Positions 1 to 6,176 of a stretch of 13,580 nt of DNA are shown piece after piece (the stretch's first letter is position 1; each line of letters opens with the position of its first letter). The stretch spans positions 1 through 13,580 of the forward strand of contig WJXE01000028.1 of assembly GCA_009665115.1 (NCBI GenBank). The letters run 5' to 3'. Origin of the DNA: Nitrosopumilales archaeon. Its GTDB lineage: Archaea > Thermoproteota > Nitrososphaeria > Nitrososphaerales > Nitrososphaeraceae. The translations under genes and the position numbers were made by a program. The notes below the pieces were generated by a model. The model made no database searches, was not told the DNA's origin, and worked only from the letters and a program-made list of their open reading frames with translations.

Positions 1-10
1 CTATAGGATA

Positions 11-32
11 TACACTTCCTAGCAGAAGTGTA
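11..32. repeat. 8-bp-arm hairpin
   Basis: TACACTTC (11-18) and GAAGTGTA (25-32) are perfect inverted arms around a 6-nt loop. The site lies 3' of the minus-strand gene ending at 93, so it may be a transcript-end structure, but no T-run follows on that strand. Function not shown. Confidence 0.5.
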
Positions 33-73
33 ACCTAAGTCTGTAAGTGAATTTGTTACCTATGTGTGTAAGT
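30..73. repeat. Imperfect tandem repeat, 25-bp period
   Basis: Positions 30-48 and 55-73 match at 16 of 19 bases by eye (GTAACCTAAGTCTGTAAGT against GTTACCTATGTGTGTAAGT). The first copy overlaps the hairpin at 11-32. Only two copies are visible, so this is not a CRISPR-like array; the window edge may hide more. Confidence 0.45.
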
Positions 74-92
74 ACAACAGTTAGTTAAGGTA

Positions 93-356
93 CTAAGTAG
101 TAGTATTAGTTGACATGGAGTTCACATTTTTTGCTTCTAAAAGTACCACAAGTCTGCCAATAAATGTTCCTCGAATGTTTATGAGTTGCAAACCTATTTT
201 ATCTAATTCATTTATAAAATGTTCGTTCATAAACTTTGTTTTTAGTTTGAACCGCCCTGTTTCTGTCTCTTGATCTAGACCTAGTATATCAATACCTATC
301 ATTTCTATTTTTTTGCGCCATTTAGCCAATTCTTGTTCTGACTTGTCTTCACTCAT
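93..356 (-). CDS. Small protein of unknown function (87 aa)
   Basis: I do not recognise the family. The protein is hydrophilic and balanced in composition, with no membrane segment, no signal peptide and no cysteine. It starts MSEDKSEQELAKWRKKIEM, a charged probable helix, followed by alternating hydrophobic stretches (IGLQLINIRGTFIGRLVVLL, about residues 54-73) that look like beta strands, and ends in a Ser/Thr/Asn-rich tail. That makes a small folded cytosolic domain likely. Start is the ATG at 356; upstream there is only a weak AT-rich element near 388 and no Shine-Dalgarno. Composition argues that it is a real gene rather than a chance frame, but nothing in the neighbourhood tells its job. 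Confidence 0.6.
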   Translation of the reverse strand: MSEDKSEQELAKWRKKIEMIGIDILGLDQETETGRFKLKTKFMNEHFINELDKIGLQLINIRGTFIGRLVVLLEAKNVNSMSTNTTT

Positions 357-396
357 TATATTACAATCTCTAATGACATCTCATCATTATTATTAG

Positions 397-594
397 CTAT
401 GGTTTAACCCAATATAGATTGCCTTTGTTACAACAAATACTATTGCAATTTCTAATGATACTGAAACGAAACCTGACTTCGCCTATAGAGCGTATGAATA
501 AATGACAACTTAAACATCTTTTAATCAAACGTCCGAGTGGCGTCATGCGCCCCCTAATGCGGTTGGTTAATTTATCTTGGCTATATTTTGACAA
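397..594 (-). CDS. Doubtful small ORF (65 aa)
   Basis: The first half (MSKYSQDKLTNRIRGRMTPL and on to about residue 27) is basic and protein-like; the second half is rich in Cys, Arg and Ile (RFSIIRNCNSICCNKG) and reads like non-coding sequence. An 18-nt stretch in its 3' part (443-461) nearly repeats the segment just upstream of the neighbouring 93-356 gene (361-379), which suggests rearranged or duplicated upstream DNA. I recognise no domain. It could be the 5' part of a decayed gene or a chance frame. Confidence 0.25.
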   Translation of the reverse strand: MSKYSQDKLTNRIRGRMTPLGRLIKRCLSCHLFIRSIGEVRFRFSIIRNCNSICCNKGNLYWVKP

Positions 595-661
595 GTTAGT
601 TTGTGCTTAAACTAGCGTATTGTAGATATAGAAGATGGAGCAGAAGCATATTTTTGGGTTT

Positions 662-1000
662 TTAAGGGAACACTCCAAGAAAAATTCTTATAAATCTTCG
701 TTTAGCAACTCTTAATGCATTTTTCCCCCTTTCTGTCAGGCTATAGACTATTGTCTTGCCTTCTTTTTCTTCGCTATTAATAAATCCCATTTCTCGAAGA
801 CTTTTTAGTGCTGGATAAATGGTTCCAGGACTAGGTTTTCCCCCCTTCCGTTTTGCAATCTCATCTGCAAGTTCCTGCCCGTGCATCGATTTTTTTGAAA
901 GTAAGAAAAGGATTAGGAATCCTAACATGCCTCTCATGTCACAGCAATAAGTGTCATCCCCAGCAATTCTACGCATATGATAATATAATATGTCGGCCAT
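662..1000 (-). CDS. PadR-family winged-helix transcriptional regulator
   Basis: PadR proteins are small dimeric winged-helix repressors. The core is unmistakable: RGMLGFLILFLLSKKSMHGQ (about residues 23-42), the recognition region KPSPGTIYPALKSLREMGFI, and the wing (EEKEGKTIVYSLTERGKNAL). At 112 aa it is a short, PadR-s1-like form. A cysteine pair, C19-C20, lies just before the core. Start is uncertain: ATG at 1000, at 976 (M9) and at 937 (M22) are all in frame. A TATA-like stretch near 1006-1015 read on the minus strand would favour M9 for a leaderless transcript; only M1 and M9 keep the CC pair. The divergent neighbour at 1080 also carries a CC motif, and the shared intergenic region holds an inverted repeat, so autoregulation plus control of that neighbour is the natural inference. 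Ligand unknown. Confidence 0.9.
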   Translation of the reverse strand: MADILYYHMRRIAGDDTYCCDMRGMLGFLILFLLSKKSMHGQELADEIAKRKGGKPSPGTIYPALKSLREMGFINSEEKEGKTIVYSLTERGKNALRVAKRRFIRIFLGVFP

Positions 1001-1007
1001 GCGATAT
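999..1007. promoter_or_regulatory. Single half-site copy of the PadR-box candidate
   Basis: ATGCGATAT here is identical to 1040-1048, the right arm region of the dyad at 1030-1049. It overlaps the first ATG of the padR frame. A third copy of the same word beside the start codon fits autoregulation, but binding is inferred. Confidence 0.4.
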
Positions 1008-1015
1008 ATATAAAT
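1004..1015. promoter_or_regulatory. TATA-like element of the divergent padR promoter region
   Basis: ATATATAAATAC reads as an archaeal TATA box for the plus-strand gene: transcription would begin about 1035-1040, inside the downstream dyad. Its complement (TTTATATAT) could serve padR on the minus strand if that gene starts at M9. Confidence 0.45.
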
Positions 1016-1029
1016 ACATCTTAGATCTA

Positions 1030-1049
1030 CATATCGTATATGCGATATG
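1030..1049. promoter_or_regulatory. Candidate PadR operator (inverted repeat)
   Basis: CATATCG (1030-1036) and CGATATG (1043-1049) are perfect 7-bp inverted arms with a 6-nt spacer. Arm size and spacing suit a winged-helix dimer, and the position covers the predicted start of transcription of the plus-strand gene. Confidence 0.55.
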
Positions 1050-1079
1050 ACGGAAATAATAAGGAGGTGGAATGATTCT

Positions 1080-1232
1080 ATGGGTTATGGTTGTTGCGGA
1101 ACAGGCTTTCAAAAAGAAAGAAGTTTTCTTACTAAAGAAGAACGCATTGCATTGTTAAAGGAATATAAAGATGAACTAGAAAAAGAAGGTCAAGGGGTAG
1201 TGGAACGGATCAAAGAACTAGAAGCTAGTTGA
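1080..1232 (+). CDS. Small CC-motif protein, partner of PadR (50 aa)
   Basis: The protein starts MGYGCCGTGFQKERSF and continues with a strongly charged, probably single long helix (LTKEERIALLKEYKDELEKE and on to the end). I recall proteins of this type (short CC-glycine head plus KEER/EKY helix) in archaea next to PadR regulators; function is unknown and metal or redox sensing through the cysteine pair is inference. An in-frame ATG exists at 1047, but I choose the ATG at 1080: a strong Shine-Dalgarno (AAGGAGGTGG, 1061-1070) sits 10 nt before it, the 1047 ATG lies inside the inverted repeat, and the family-like sequence begins at MGYGCC. A clear Shine-Dalgarno is rare in this window, so this transcript has a true leader. 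Divergent from padR across 79 bp. Confidence 0.75.
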   Translation: MGYGCCGTGFQKERSFLTKEERIALLKEYKDELEKEGQGVVERIKELEAS

Positions 1233-1242
1233 GATGATCTTG

Positions 1243-1262
1243 CTTCCTATTTTTATATTTTA
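1243..1262 (+). terminator. T-rich archaeal-type terminator
   Basis: Two T-runs (T5 and T4, in TCCTATTTTTATATTTT) start about 11 nt after the stop codon of the 50-aa gene; a further T6 follows at about 1275. Archaeal intrinsic termination needs only such T-runs. Confidence 0.4.
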
Positions 1263-1486
1263 AGACCAACATGCTTTTTTATTGTCATGAAAGTAAATAG
1301 ATGAAGTAATTGTAAATCATGCGTGTCTCACGGCGATCGTATTTTCTTATCGTGCCACTACAAACTTCACTCGTCTTGGCTTCGATGCCGAATACCCTGT
1401 CAATCAACCAAATAGTTGGACAAGCTCGAAGCGAATTCCGGATTATTTTGTGTGATCTGCAAAATGTCGTTTGTCTGACTAGCCTG

Positions 1487-1505
1487 TTATTATTATTATT
1501 ATTAT
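1487..1505. repeat. TTA trinucleotide microsatellite
   Basis: About six tandem TTA units, running directly into the left arm of the inverted repeat at 1503. Confidence 0.8.
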
Positions 1506-1575
1506 ATCATACTTGCATGTATCAAATTTACAACATTGAAATTTGCAAGTTTACAAGTCAAATGAGTATGATATA
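1503..1575. repeat. Nested inverted repeats (possible structured RNA or element relic)
   Basis: The outer arms TATATCATACT (1503-1513) and AGTATGATATA (1565-1575) are perfect over 11 bp. Inside, CAAATTT (1523-1529) and AAATTTG (1539-1545) form a second hairpin with a 9-nt loop, and ACTTGCA (1511-1517) pairs alternatively with TGCAAGT (1544-1550). There is no open transposase frame. Confidence 0.5.
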
Positions 1576-1762
1576 TCGAACTGTGCGTGACTAGATGCGT
1601 TTGCTTTCGAACTACTACTTTGAAGAGAATAATAAATAATTGATTGAAGCAGGCTGTTCATAAATGTCTCATGATACTGAATCTGTTTTCTCTTATCGGA
1701 TTGAGTTCAGTATTACGCCAAATTACTAGGTAATGGTTCGTCCGTGTTATGGTAGCTTTTGT

Positions 1763-1771
1763 CTATATATA
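1763..1771 (+). promoter_or_regulatory. TATA box of the LLM oxidoreductase gene
   Basis: CTATATATA is centred about 29 nt before the ATG at 1796, the spacing expected for a leaderless archaeal transcript; no Shine-Dalgarno is present. Confidence 0.65.
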
Positions 1772-1795
1772 CCAAGCCAACCTTAGATATCTATT

Positions 1796-2719
1796 ATGCA
1801 ATTTTGCCTAGAAATATGGGGTACAGATTATGAAAAAATCAAAGAGACTTGCATATTAGCTGAGAAATTAGGATATTACGGATTCTATTACGGAGAATCA
1901 TTAGCAGAGATTGATTTAGATTGCTGGAGTATAATATCTAACTTATCAGCTATAACTACTCGGATAAAACTAGGGCCTGTCATCACCTACCTAATTCCTC
2001 AATATAGAAACATTGCACTACTCGCTAAGCAGGCTACGACATTACAAGATATGTCAAAAGGAAGATTGGAATTTAGGACTGGTGCTGGAGCAACACACGA
2101 TTACGCAGTACAGTGGTGGTATCCATATGGAATAGATTACCCTAATAGAGCGGATCGAGTTTCATTACTTGATGAAGGTATAAAAGTTCTCAAATTGCTG
2201 TGGAGTAAACCAAACGTTAACTTTAGCGGAAAGTATTTTAAAATTAATAGCGCCAGCCTGAGAAACCCAAAACAAAGTATTCCAATTACGGTTGCAGCAA
2301 AGGGGAAGAGAATGATGGAAATAGCAGCCAAACATGCCGATATATGGGAATCTTCTTATCTTTCATCTGGACACTTTGCATCTCTTAAATTGAAATTTGA
2401 AGAAATATCTTCTGAAAAATTCAATAATGCAAGCAAAATTATGAAATCAATTGAGTTAGATGTTATAATTGCCAATTCTGATTCAGACCTAGAATATAAG
2501 AAAAGACTATTTGCGATGGAAAGAGGGCCAGCTATGCTTAATCAACTGCTCAGACATTCTCTAGTTGGAAAACCTGAAGATATAGCACAAAAAGTTAGAG
2601 AATATATGGATGTTGGAGTACAGCAATTCTTTTTGGCATTTCAAGATCCTTTTGATTATAATTCACTTAATTTATTTATGGATACAGTGAAAGGGTTTAC
2701 TGGAAACAACGCAAACTAA
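1796..2719 (+). CDS. LLM-class (luciferase-like) flavin/F420-dependent oxidoreductase
   Basis: The 307-aa sequence has the full TIM-barrel pattern of the bacterial-luciferase-like superfamily: N-terminal strand MQFCLEIWGTDYEKIKETC, the AEKLGYYGFYYGES segment, TTRIKLGPVITYLIPQYRN, the LAKQATTLQDMSKGRLEFRT motif followed by GAGATHDY, a region around ADRVSLLDEGIKVLKLLW, the IPITVAAKGKRMMEIAAKHA strand-helix, and a C-terminal VGKPEDIAQKVREYMDVGVQ. In archaea such proteins normally use coenzyme F420 rather than FMN, so an F420-dependent reductase or dehydrogenase is likely; the substrate cannot be read from the sequence. Length is normal and no part is missing. Monocistronic: 563 bp of non-coding DNA before it and 244 bp after it. 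Confidence 0.9.
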   Translation: MQFCLEIWGTDYEKIKETCILAEKLGYYGFYYGESLAEIDLDCWSIISNLSAITTRIKLGPVITYLIPQYRNIALLAKQATTLQDMSKGRLEFRTGAGATHDYAVQWWYPYGIDYPNRADRVSLLDEGIKVLKLLWSKPNVNFSGKYFKINSASLRNPKQSIPITVAAKGKRMMEIAAKHADIWESSYLSSGHFASLKLKFEEISSEKFNNASKIMKSIELDVIIANSDSDLEYKKRLFAMERGPAMLNQLLRHSLVGKPEDIAQKVREYMDVGVQQFFLAFQDPFDYNSLNLFMDTVKGFTGNNAN

Positions 2720-2850
2720 CTTATCATCAGATAGGCGGTTGCCTGTGTATATCGTATCTGTAAAACAGTCATGGAAGCATAAGTAGACGATTCCGTATAA
2801 TTTGGATATTTTGTTAAATACGTGACATGAAAAATATACTATATGTTAGC

Positions 2851-2874
2851 TGATGAGCTTGTATAAGCTCATTA
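2851..2874. terminator. Hairpin downstream of the LLM gene
   Basis: ATGAGCTT (2853-2860) and AAGCTCAT (2865-2872) are perfect arms around GTAT, extendable by a G-T and a T-A pair. It lies 130 nt after the stop codon and has no T-run on the plus strand, so a terminator role is only possible. A second hairpin with 6-bp arms (TGTTGT / ACAACA) follows at 2900-2918. Confidence 0.3.
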
Positions 2875-2963
2875 AAACAATAACAAATCCAGCTCGGGCT
2901 GTTGTATGGGAAACAACAACTTTCTAATATAAGGAAGCAAACACATACCGGTGATAATATCCC

Positions 2964-3323
2964 GTGCAAAATGGACTCACCCTTGATGATGTGCAAAAAC
3001 CATTAACCTTTGATTCTATATCACCTAAATGGGCTGAGCGTCTAGAACAAGAGCGACAACCAATTCCTTTATCCTTTAAATGGCTACGATGGTGGCTCGA
3101 AATGATCTCATTTTCTAAGTGTGTAGTTGGAGAGGCGCACGGTTTCTCATCTTCTTATACACCTAGCTGCCATGAATGTGGTAGAATTGGCTCCATATTT
3201 GCTTTTAGCTTCACTATGCATTCTTATCCGAAACTGCAAGAATACAAGCAGAGGTTTGTCATGCATTGGAATGAAAAACATCGGATTAACAAAATTGGAC
3301 ATGATTTTAAAAAACCACTATAG
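2964..3323 (+). CDS. Small CxxC...HxxxxH protein, function unknown (119 aa)
   Basis: I do not recognise a named family. The frame looks genuinely coding: a Trp-rich helix (LSFKWLRWWLEMISFSKC, residues 37-53), GEAHGFSSSY, then C69-H-E-C72 and, about 28 residues on, H101-W-N-E-K-H106. C-x2-C plus H-x4-H would suit a zinc site, so a small zinc-finger-like fold is a reasonable inference. It uses a GTG start at 2964: an in-frame TAA lies three codons upstream, and the next in-frame ATG is only at residue 47. A TATA-like CTAATATAA (2924-2932) sits about 36 nt upstream. Its stop codon directly abuts that of the convergent membrane-protein gene (frames overlap 3318-3323). Confidence 0.6.
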   Translation: MQNGLTLDDVQKPLTFDSISPKWAERLEQERQPIPLSFKWLRWWLEMISFSKCVVGEAHGFSSSYTPSCHECGRIGSIFAFSFTMHSYPKLQEYKQRFVMHWNEKHRINKIGHDFKKPL

Positions 3324-3599
3324 GGTAACTTTGAGTAATGCTGCTATTCCCGCTAGTTCGGCTATATGTATCACCGCGAAATATGGCAGTAATCCTACTG
3401 CATACAATGGTTGCATTGCAAAATAAGCATAGACTGCAATAATATTGTGTAACATTAACATTCCAGCAAAGAACATTAAACCAATAGTGAATACAGCTCT
3501 AGTACTTTTGTAGACTTTAGCATATACAGTTAGCAAAGCTATCAAAAGGACGACGTTTGCTATCCCTACGCCTGCACTTATTTCCATCAAACTATTCAT
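3318..3599 (-). CDS. Small three-helix membrane protein (93 aa)
   Basis: Three hydrophobic segments are visible: about residues 9-28 (VGIANVVLLIALLTVYAKVY), 35-62 (FTIGLMFFAGMLMLHNIIAV and on) and 70-91 (LLPYFAVIHIAELAGIAALL). Short polar turns (KSTR; MQPLY) separate them. To my recollection this is a family with conserved GLMFFAGMLMLHN and HIAELAGI motifs found in several copies in thaumarchaeal genomes; function is unknown. His51 in the second helix and His78/Glu80 in the third could bind a metal or cofactor, which is inference. Start is the ATG at 3599; a weak TATA-like element lies near 3631-3638. Convergent with the CxxC gene, so probably a monocistronic transcript. Confidence 0.8.
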   Translation of the reverse strand: MNSLMEISAGVGIANVVLLIALLTVYAKVYKSTRAVFTIGLMFFAGMLMLHNIIAVYAYFAMQPLYAVGLLPYFAVIHIAELAGIAALLKVTL

Positions 3600-3992
3600 T
3601 ATAGAATAGAAACGGTAGTAGGAATTCTCTTATTTAGTTTTATCCAAATTCATTCCAGATCTTGTTGAATTGTTATTTGATATACTCTACTTTTTTTCGC
3701 TAGAGTCAATAAATACAATAAAGCATATCTTTCTCTAGTCTTGCTAAATAGAATTTTTTTTCTCAAAAACAGAAATATGATGCAATATTGCTTTATCGGA
3801 CGTTTAAAGGACCTGCCATCGTTTCATGCCAAGGCTTTTCATTTGTACCGAGTCCCAGGCAGTATAGGTACTCGCTTTATACTCCAATACCATCAGGTGT
3901 CTGTTAAAATTTGGAATTCATTTGGATGTAAATTGGAAATATATTTAATACAAGGGTGAATGTTTTGTTATCGAAGGGTAGTATGAAATAAG
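3600..3992. other. 393-bp region without a confident gene
   Basis: It contains the minus-strand promoter of the 93-aa protein, a T8 run (3754-3761), a weak plus frame at 3741-3959 that lacks protein-like composition, and a 29-codon minus frame (3804-3893). The right end holds the probable ccdA promoter. Confidence 0.5.
3937..3947 (+). promoter_or_regulatory. Probable TATA box of the ccdA-dipZ operon
   Basis: AAATATATTTA is centred about 50 nt before the ATG of ccdA, giving a predicted leader of about 24 nt. It is the best TATA candidate in the gap. Confidence 0.45.
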
Positions 3993-4859
3993 ATGGTATT
4001 AGAAACTAGTGTTTTAGTTTCTGCAGGCGCAGGACTGGCTTCTTTTCTATCACCGTGTATTCTTCCTATACTTCCTGGCTTCATATCGTATCTTTCGGGA
4101 ACGGCCATAAATGAAGCAAAGAACTCAGTACAAGACACTTCAACTACTACTATTACTTCTAGTGAAAAGGTGGGAATCATCGAAAATACTAGTGATGGCG
4201 GTGGACGAGGGCAGCAAAAGCAACAACAACAGCGGTCGTCGGCAACGACGATGCTTGCGCGAACTAGACTTAACATTTTTCTAAACACCGTTTACTTTGT
4301 ACTTGGCTTTTCACTTATTTTTGCAGTATTGGGTGTAATTCTAAATAGCGTTCTTTCTGTATATGGAGCCGGGTTTCAACATTACCTTACATCTGTTGGT
4401 GGAATTGTGATAATAGGATTTGGTGCATACCTGATTCTCTCCACAAGGATACGTGGCCTAAACTTTGAGAAAAAGATGACACTGGGCAGGATACCAAGAT
4501 TTAAAACAAGTTATATTACATCATTTGTCTTTGGAGCAGCATTTGCAGCTGGTTGGACTCCATGCGTTGGACCAATCTTGGGTAGCACATTTGCATTGGC
4601 AGCTACTCATCCTGCGGCAGCATACAATTCTTTGTTGGCTTATTCTATAGGATTAGGAATACCTTTCCTGATTACTGGTGCTTTCTTCTCAAGAGCTACC
4701 GGCATAATTAGGAGAATGGTCAAACATCTCAAATACTTCAACTTGGTAATGGGTGGAATACTGGTTGTAGTAGGCGTCTTATTGTTTACCAACCAGTTAA
4801 TTCTGCTAGCTAATTTCCCACTTGCAAATCAAATCATTAACATCCAGAGTGGAATTTAA
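3993..4859 (+). CDS. ccdA: CcdA-type thiol-disulfide electron transporter
   Basis: CcdA/DsbD-beta proteins pass electrons across the membrane from cytosolic thioredoxin to extracytoplasmic thiol proteins. Here the two signature cysteines are present: C22 in SFLSPCILPILPGF at the end of the first helix and C191 in GWTPCVGPILGS of the symmetrical fourth helix. Six hydrophobic helices can be placed (about 5-35, 90-118, 128-148, 170-200, 215-232, 248-270). Length is 288 aa against about 220-240 for plain CcdA; the extra is a hydrophilic Gly/Gln/Ser/Thr-rich insert between helices 1 and 2 (about residues 45-85, including GGRGQQKQQQQRSS). The ATG at 3993 is the first start after an in-frame TGA at 3984. 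The gene for the membrane-anchored thioredoxin starts 24 nt after its stop, so the two form an operon in which CcdA would keep that thioredoxin reduced. Confidence 0.9.
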   Translation: MVLETSVLVSAGAGLASFLSPCILPILPGFISYLSGTAINEAKNSVQDTSTTTITSSEKVGIIENTSDGGGRGQQKQQQQRSSATTMLARTRLNIFLNTVYFVLGFSLIFAVLGVILNSVLSVYGAGFQHYLTSVGGIVIIGFGAYLILSTRIRGLNFEKKMTLGRIPRFKTSYITSFVFGAAFAAGWTPCVGPILGSTFALAATHPAAAYNSLLAYSIGLGIPFLITGAFFSRATGIIRRMVKHLKYFNLVMGGILVVVGVLLFTNQLILLANFPLANQIINIQSGI

Positions 4860-4883
4860 GATGAGAGAGGGAAGACGAGAACT

Positions 4884-6092
4884 ATGAATAGAGACAACGT
4901 TAGCGCGGTAGCAATGGCAATTGCAGTAATAGCTATAATTGTTGGGTTTGGAATATATTTCAACAGTCCAAGCCTCAATAAGGCTTCTTCTTCCTCACAG
5001 CAACAACTAGAAAAAGTTGTTTCAGCTGCTACTACAACGAACGGTACAATCAAAACAATAAAGCTTGATAAAGCCCAATTCCTTCAAATTGATAAATCAC
5101 AATTTCAAAAAGCACCAGAATTTGCCCAAATTGCAGGTTATATAAATACGCCTAGTAGTGCTCCACTAACACTTGCATCTTTAAAAGGAAAAGTAGTGCT
5201 TGTTGATTTTTGGACATACAGCTGCATTAACTGCATTAGGACTTTACCTCATCTTAACGATTGGTATCAAAGATATGCTGACAAAGGCTTCGTAATAGTG
5301 GGAGTTCATTCACCTGAATTTGAATTTGAGAAAAACTATGACAATGTAAAAGCAGCAGTTCAGAAATTGGGAATAAAGTTTCCTGTTATATTAGATAGTA
5401 ATCACGGTACTTGGAATGCATATGGCAACATGTACTGGCCAAGAGATTATTTGGTTGATACTCAAGGATACATCAGACATGATCACATAGGAGAGGGCGA
5501 TTATAATACAACAGAAAGCGCAATTCAATCGTTGCTTGCTGAAGGAGCAGCTCTTAATGGTATGAAGGATATAAGCTTCAATACAGCTAAATCAACAACA
5601 ACAATCAATCGAAGCAGCCTCGCATTTGTCGATTTAACAAAACAAATAACGCCGGAAATTTATCTTGGCTATTCCTTTGCAAGAGCACCTCTTGGAAATC
5701 CTCAAAACTTCCAACCCGACCAAACAATACCTTACTCAATTCCGCCAAACACCAGTTTCAATCCTGATATAGTATACCTTGATGGTCTATGGAAGAATAA
5801 TCCTGATAATATGGAATTGCAAAGCAACACAGGACACATTGTCTTGACATACAACGCGAGGGCTGTTAACATAGTCGCTGGAGGACACGGACAACAAGGA
5901 ATAGTTACCGAAGACGGAGCTACAAAAATATTAAACAACTCATTAGGTAAGGACTTGACACAAGATGGCAAATTCGTGCTTGATGGACAAAGACTATATA
6001 ATTTGGCGCTATACAACAACTATGGTTCTCATTCTATTATAATCAATGTAAGCGGCAAAGGTTTTCAATTGTATACATTCACCTTCGGTTAG
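4884..6092 (+). CDS. Membrane-anchored thioredoxin with DipZ-type C-terminal domain
   Basis: The 402-aa product begins with an uncleaved-looking membrane anchor (about residues 7-27, AVAMAIAVIAIIVGFGIYF) and a Ser/Gln/Thr-rich linker. A TlpA/AhpC-like thioredoxin domain follows (about 90-225) with active site WTYSCINC: C114 and C117. YWPRDYLVDTQGYIR is the cis-Pro region with the following strands. Residues about 250-402 form the beta-rich domain found at the C-terminus of DipZ: PEIYLGYSFA, VYLDGLWKNNPDNMEL, the strand run around LTYNARAVNIVAGG, and the hallmark ending FQLYTFTFG. Mycobacterial DipZ fuses CcdA, thioredoxin and this domain in one chain; here the CcdA part is the separate upstream gene 24 nt away. 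Predicted role: thiol-disulfide exchange on the outer face of the membrane, electrons supplied by the adjacent CcdA. Client proteins unknown. Confidence 0.9.
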   Translation: MNRDNVSAVAMAIAVIAIIVGFGIYFNSPSLNKASSSSQQQLEKVVSAATTTNGTIKTIKLDKAQFLQIDKSQFQKAPEFAQIAGYINTPSSAPLTLASLKGKVVLVDFWTYSCINCIRTLPHLNDWYQRYADKGFVIVGVHSPEFEFEKNYDNVKAAVQKLGIKFPVILDSNHGTWNAYGNMYWPRDYLVDTQGYIRHDHIGEGDYNTTESAIQSLLAEGAALNGMKDISFNTAKSTTTINRSSLAFVDLTKQITPEIYLGYSFARAPLGNPQNFQPDQTIPYSIPPNTSFNPDIVYLDGLWKNNPDNMELQSNTGHIVLTYNARAVNIVAGGHGQQGIVTEDGATKILNNSLGKDLTQDGKFVLDGQRLYNLALYNNYGSHSIIINVSGKGFQLYTFTFG

Positions 6093-6176
6093 GAAGAAGA
6101 TGAACATATGCCAGCCATAAATAGCACGTAATTCCTTTTAGCTAGCTAGCATGGGTGGGAATATCATTTGGTAAAG

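Larger units (their letters stand above)
1233..1795. other. 563-bp region without a confident gene
   Basis: It holds the T-rich terminator, a TTA microsatellite, nested inverted repeats and the TATA box of the next gene. A plus-strand frame (1319-1594) and an antisense frame of about 70 codons across roughly 1288-1505 are both open, but neither has recognisable homology; the antisense one has no early ATG. The part around 1320-1440 is a little richer in GC than its surroundings, which could mean decayed coding DNA. Confidence 0.5.

Noticed and set aside
531..575. tRNA-like CCGAGTGG string followed by a GGTTGGTTAA string
   Set aside because: It recalls the D-arm of Leu/Ser tRNAs, but no acceptor stem, anticodon arm or proper T-loop can be formed around it.
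853..1050. Plus-strand open frame of 65 codons
   Set aside because: Lies antisense to the confidently identified padR gene and has no protein-like features.
3127..3426. Plus-strand open frame of 99 codons
   Set aside because: Overlaps the CxxC gene in another frame and runs into the antisense of the 93-aa membrane protein, whose composition is clearly coding.
3741..3959. Plus-strand open frame of 72 codons before ccdA
   Set aside because: Composition is unlike a folded protein (scattered Phe/Cys/Tyr/His), no recognisable motif, and it ends at the ccdA promoter region.
3968..4288. Minus-strand open frame of 106 codons
   Set aside because: Antisense to the start of ccdA; its Cys/Pro runs come from the complementary Gln/Gly-rich insert.
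5732..6019. Minus-strand open frame of 95 codons
   Set aside because: Antisense to the DipZ-like C-terminal domain, which has clear family motifs.
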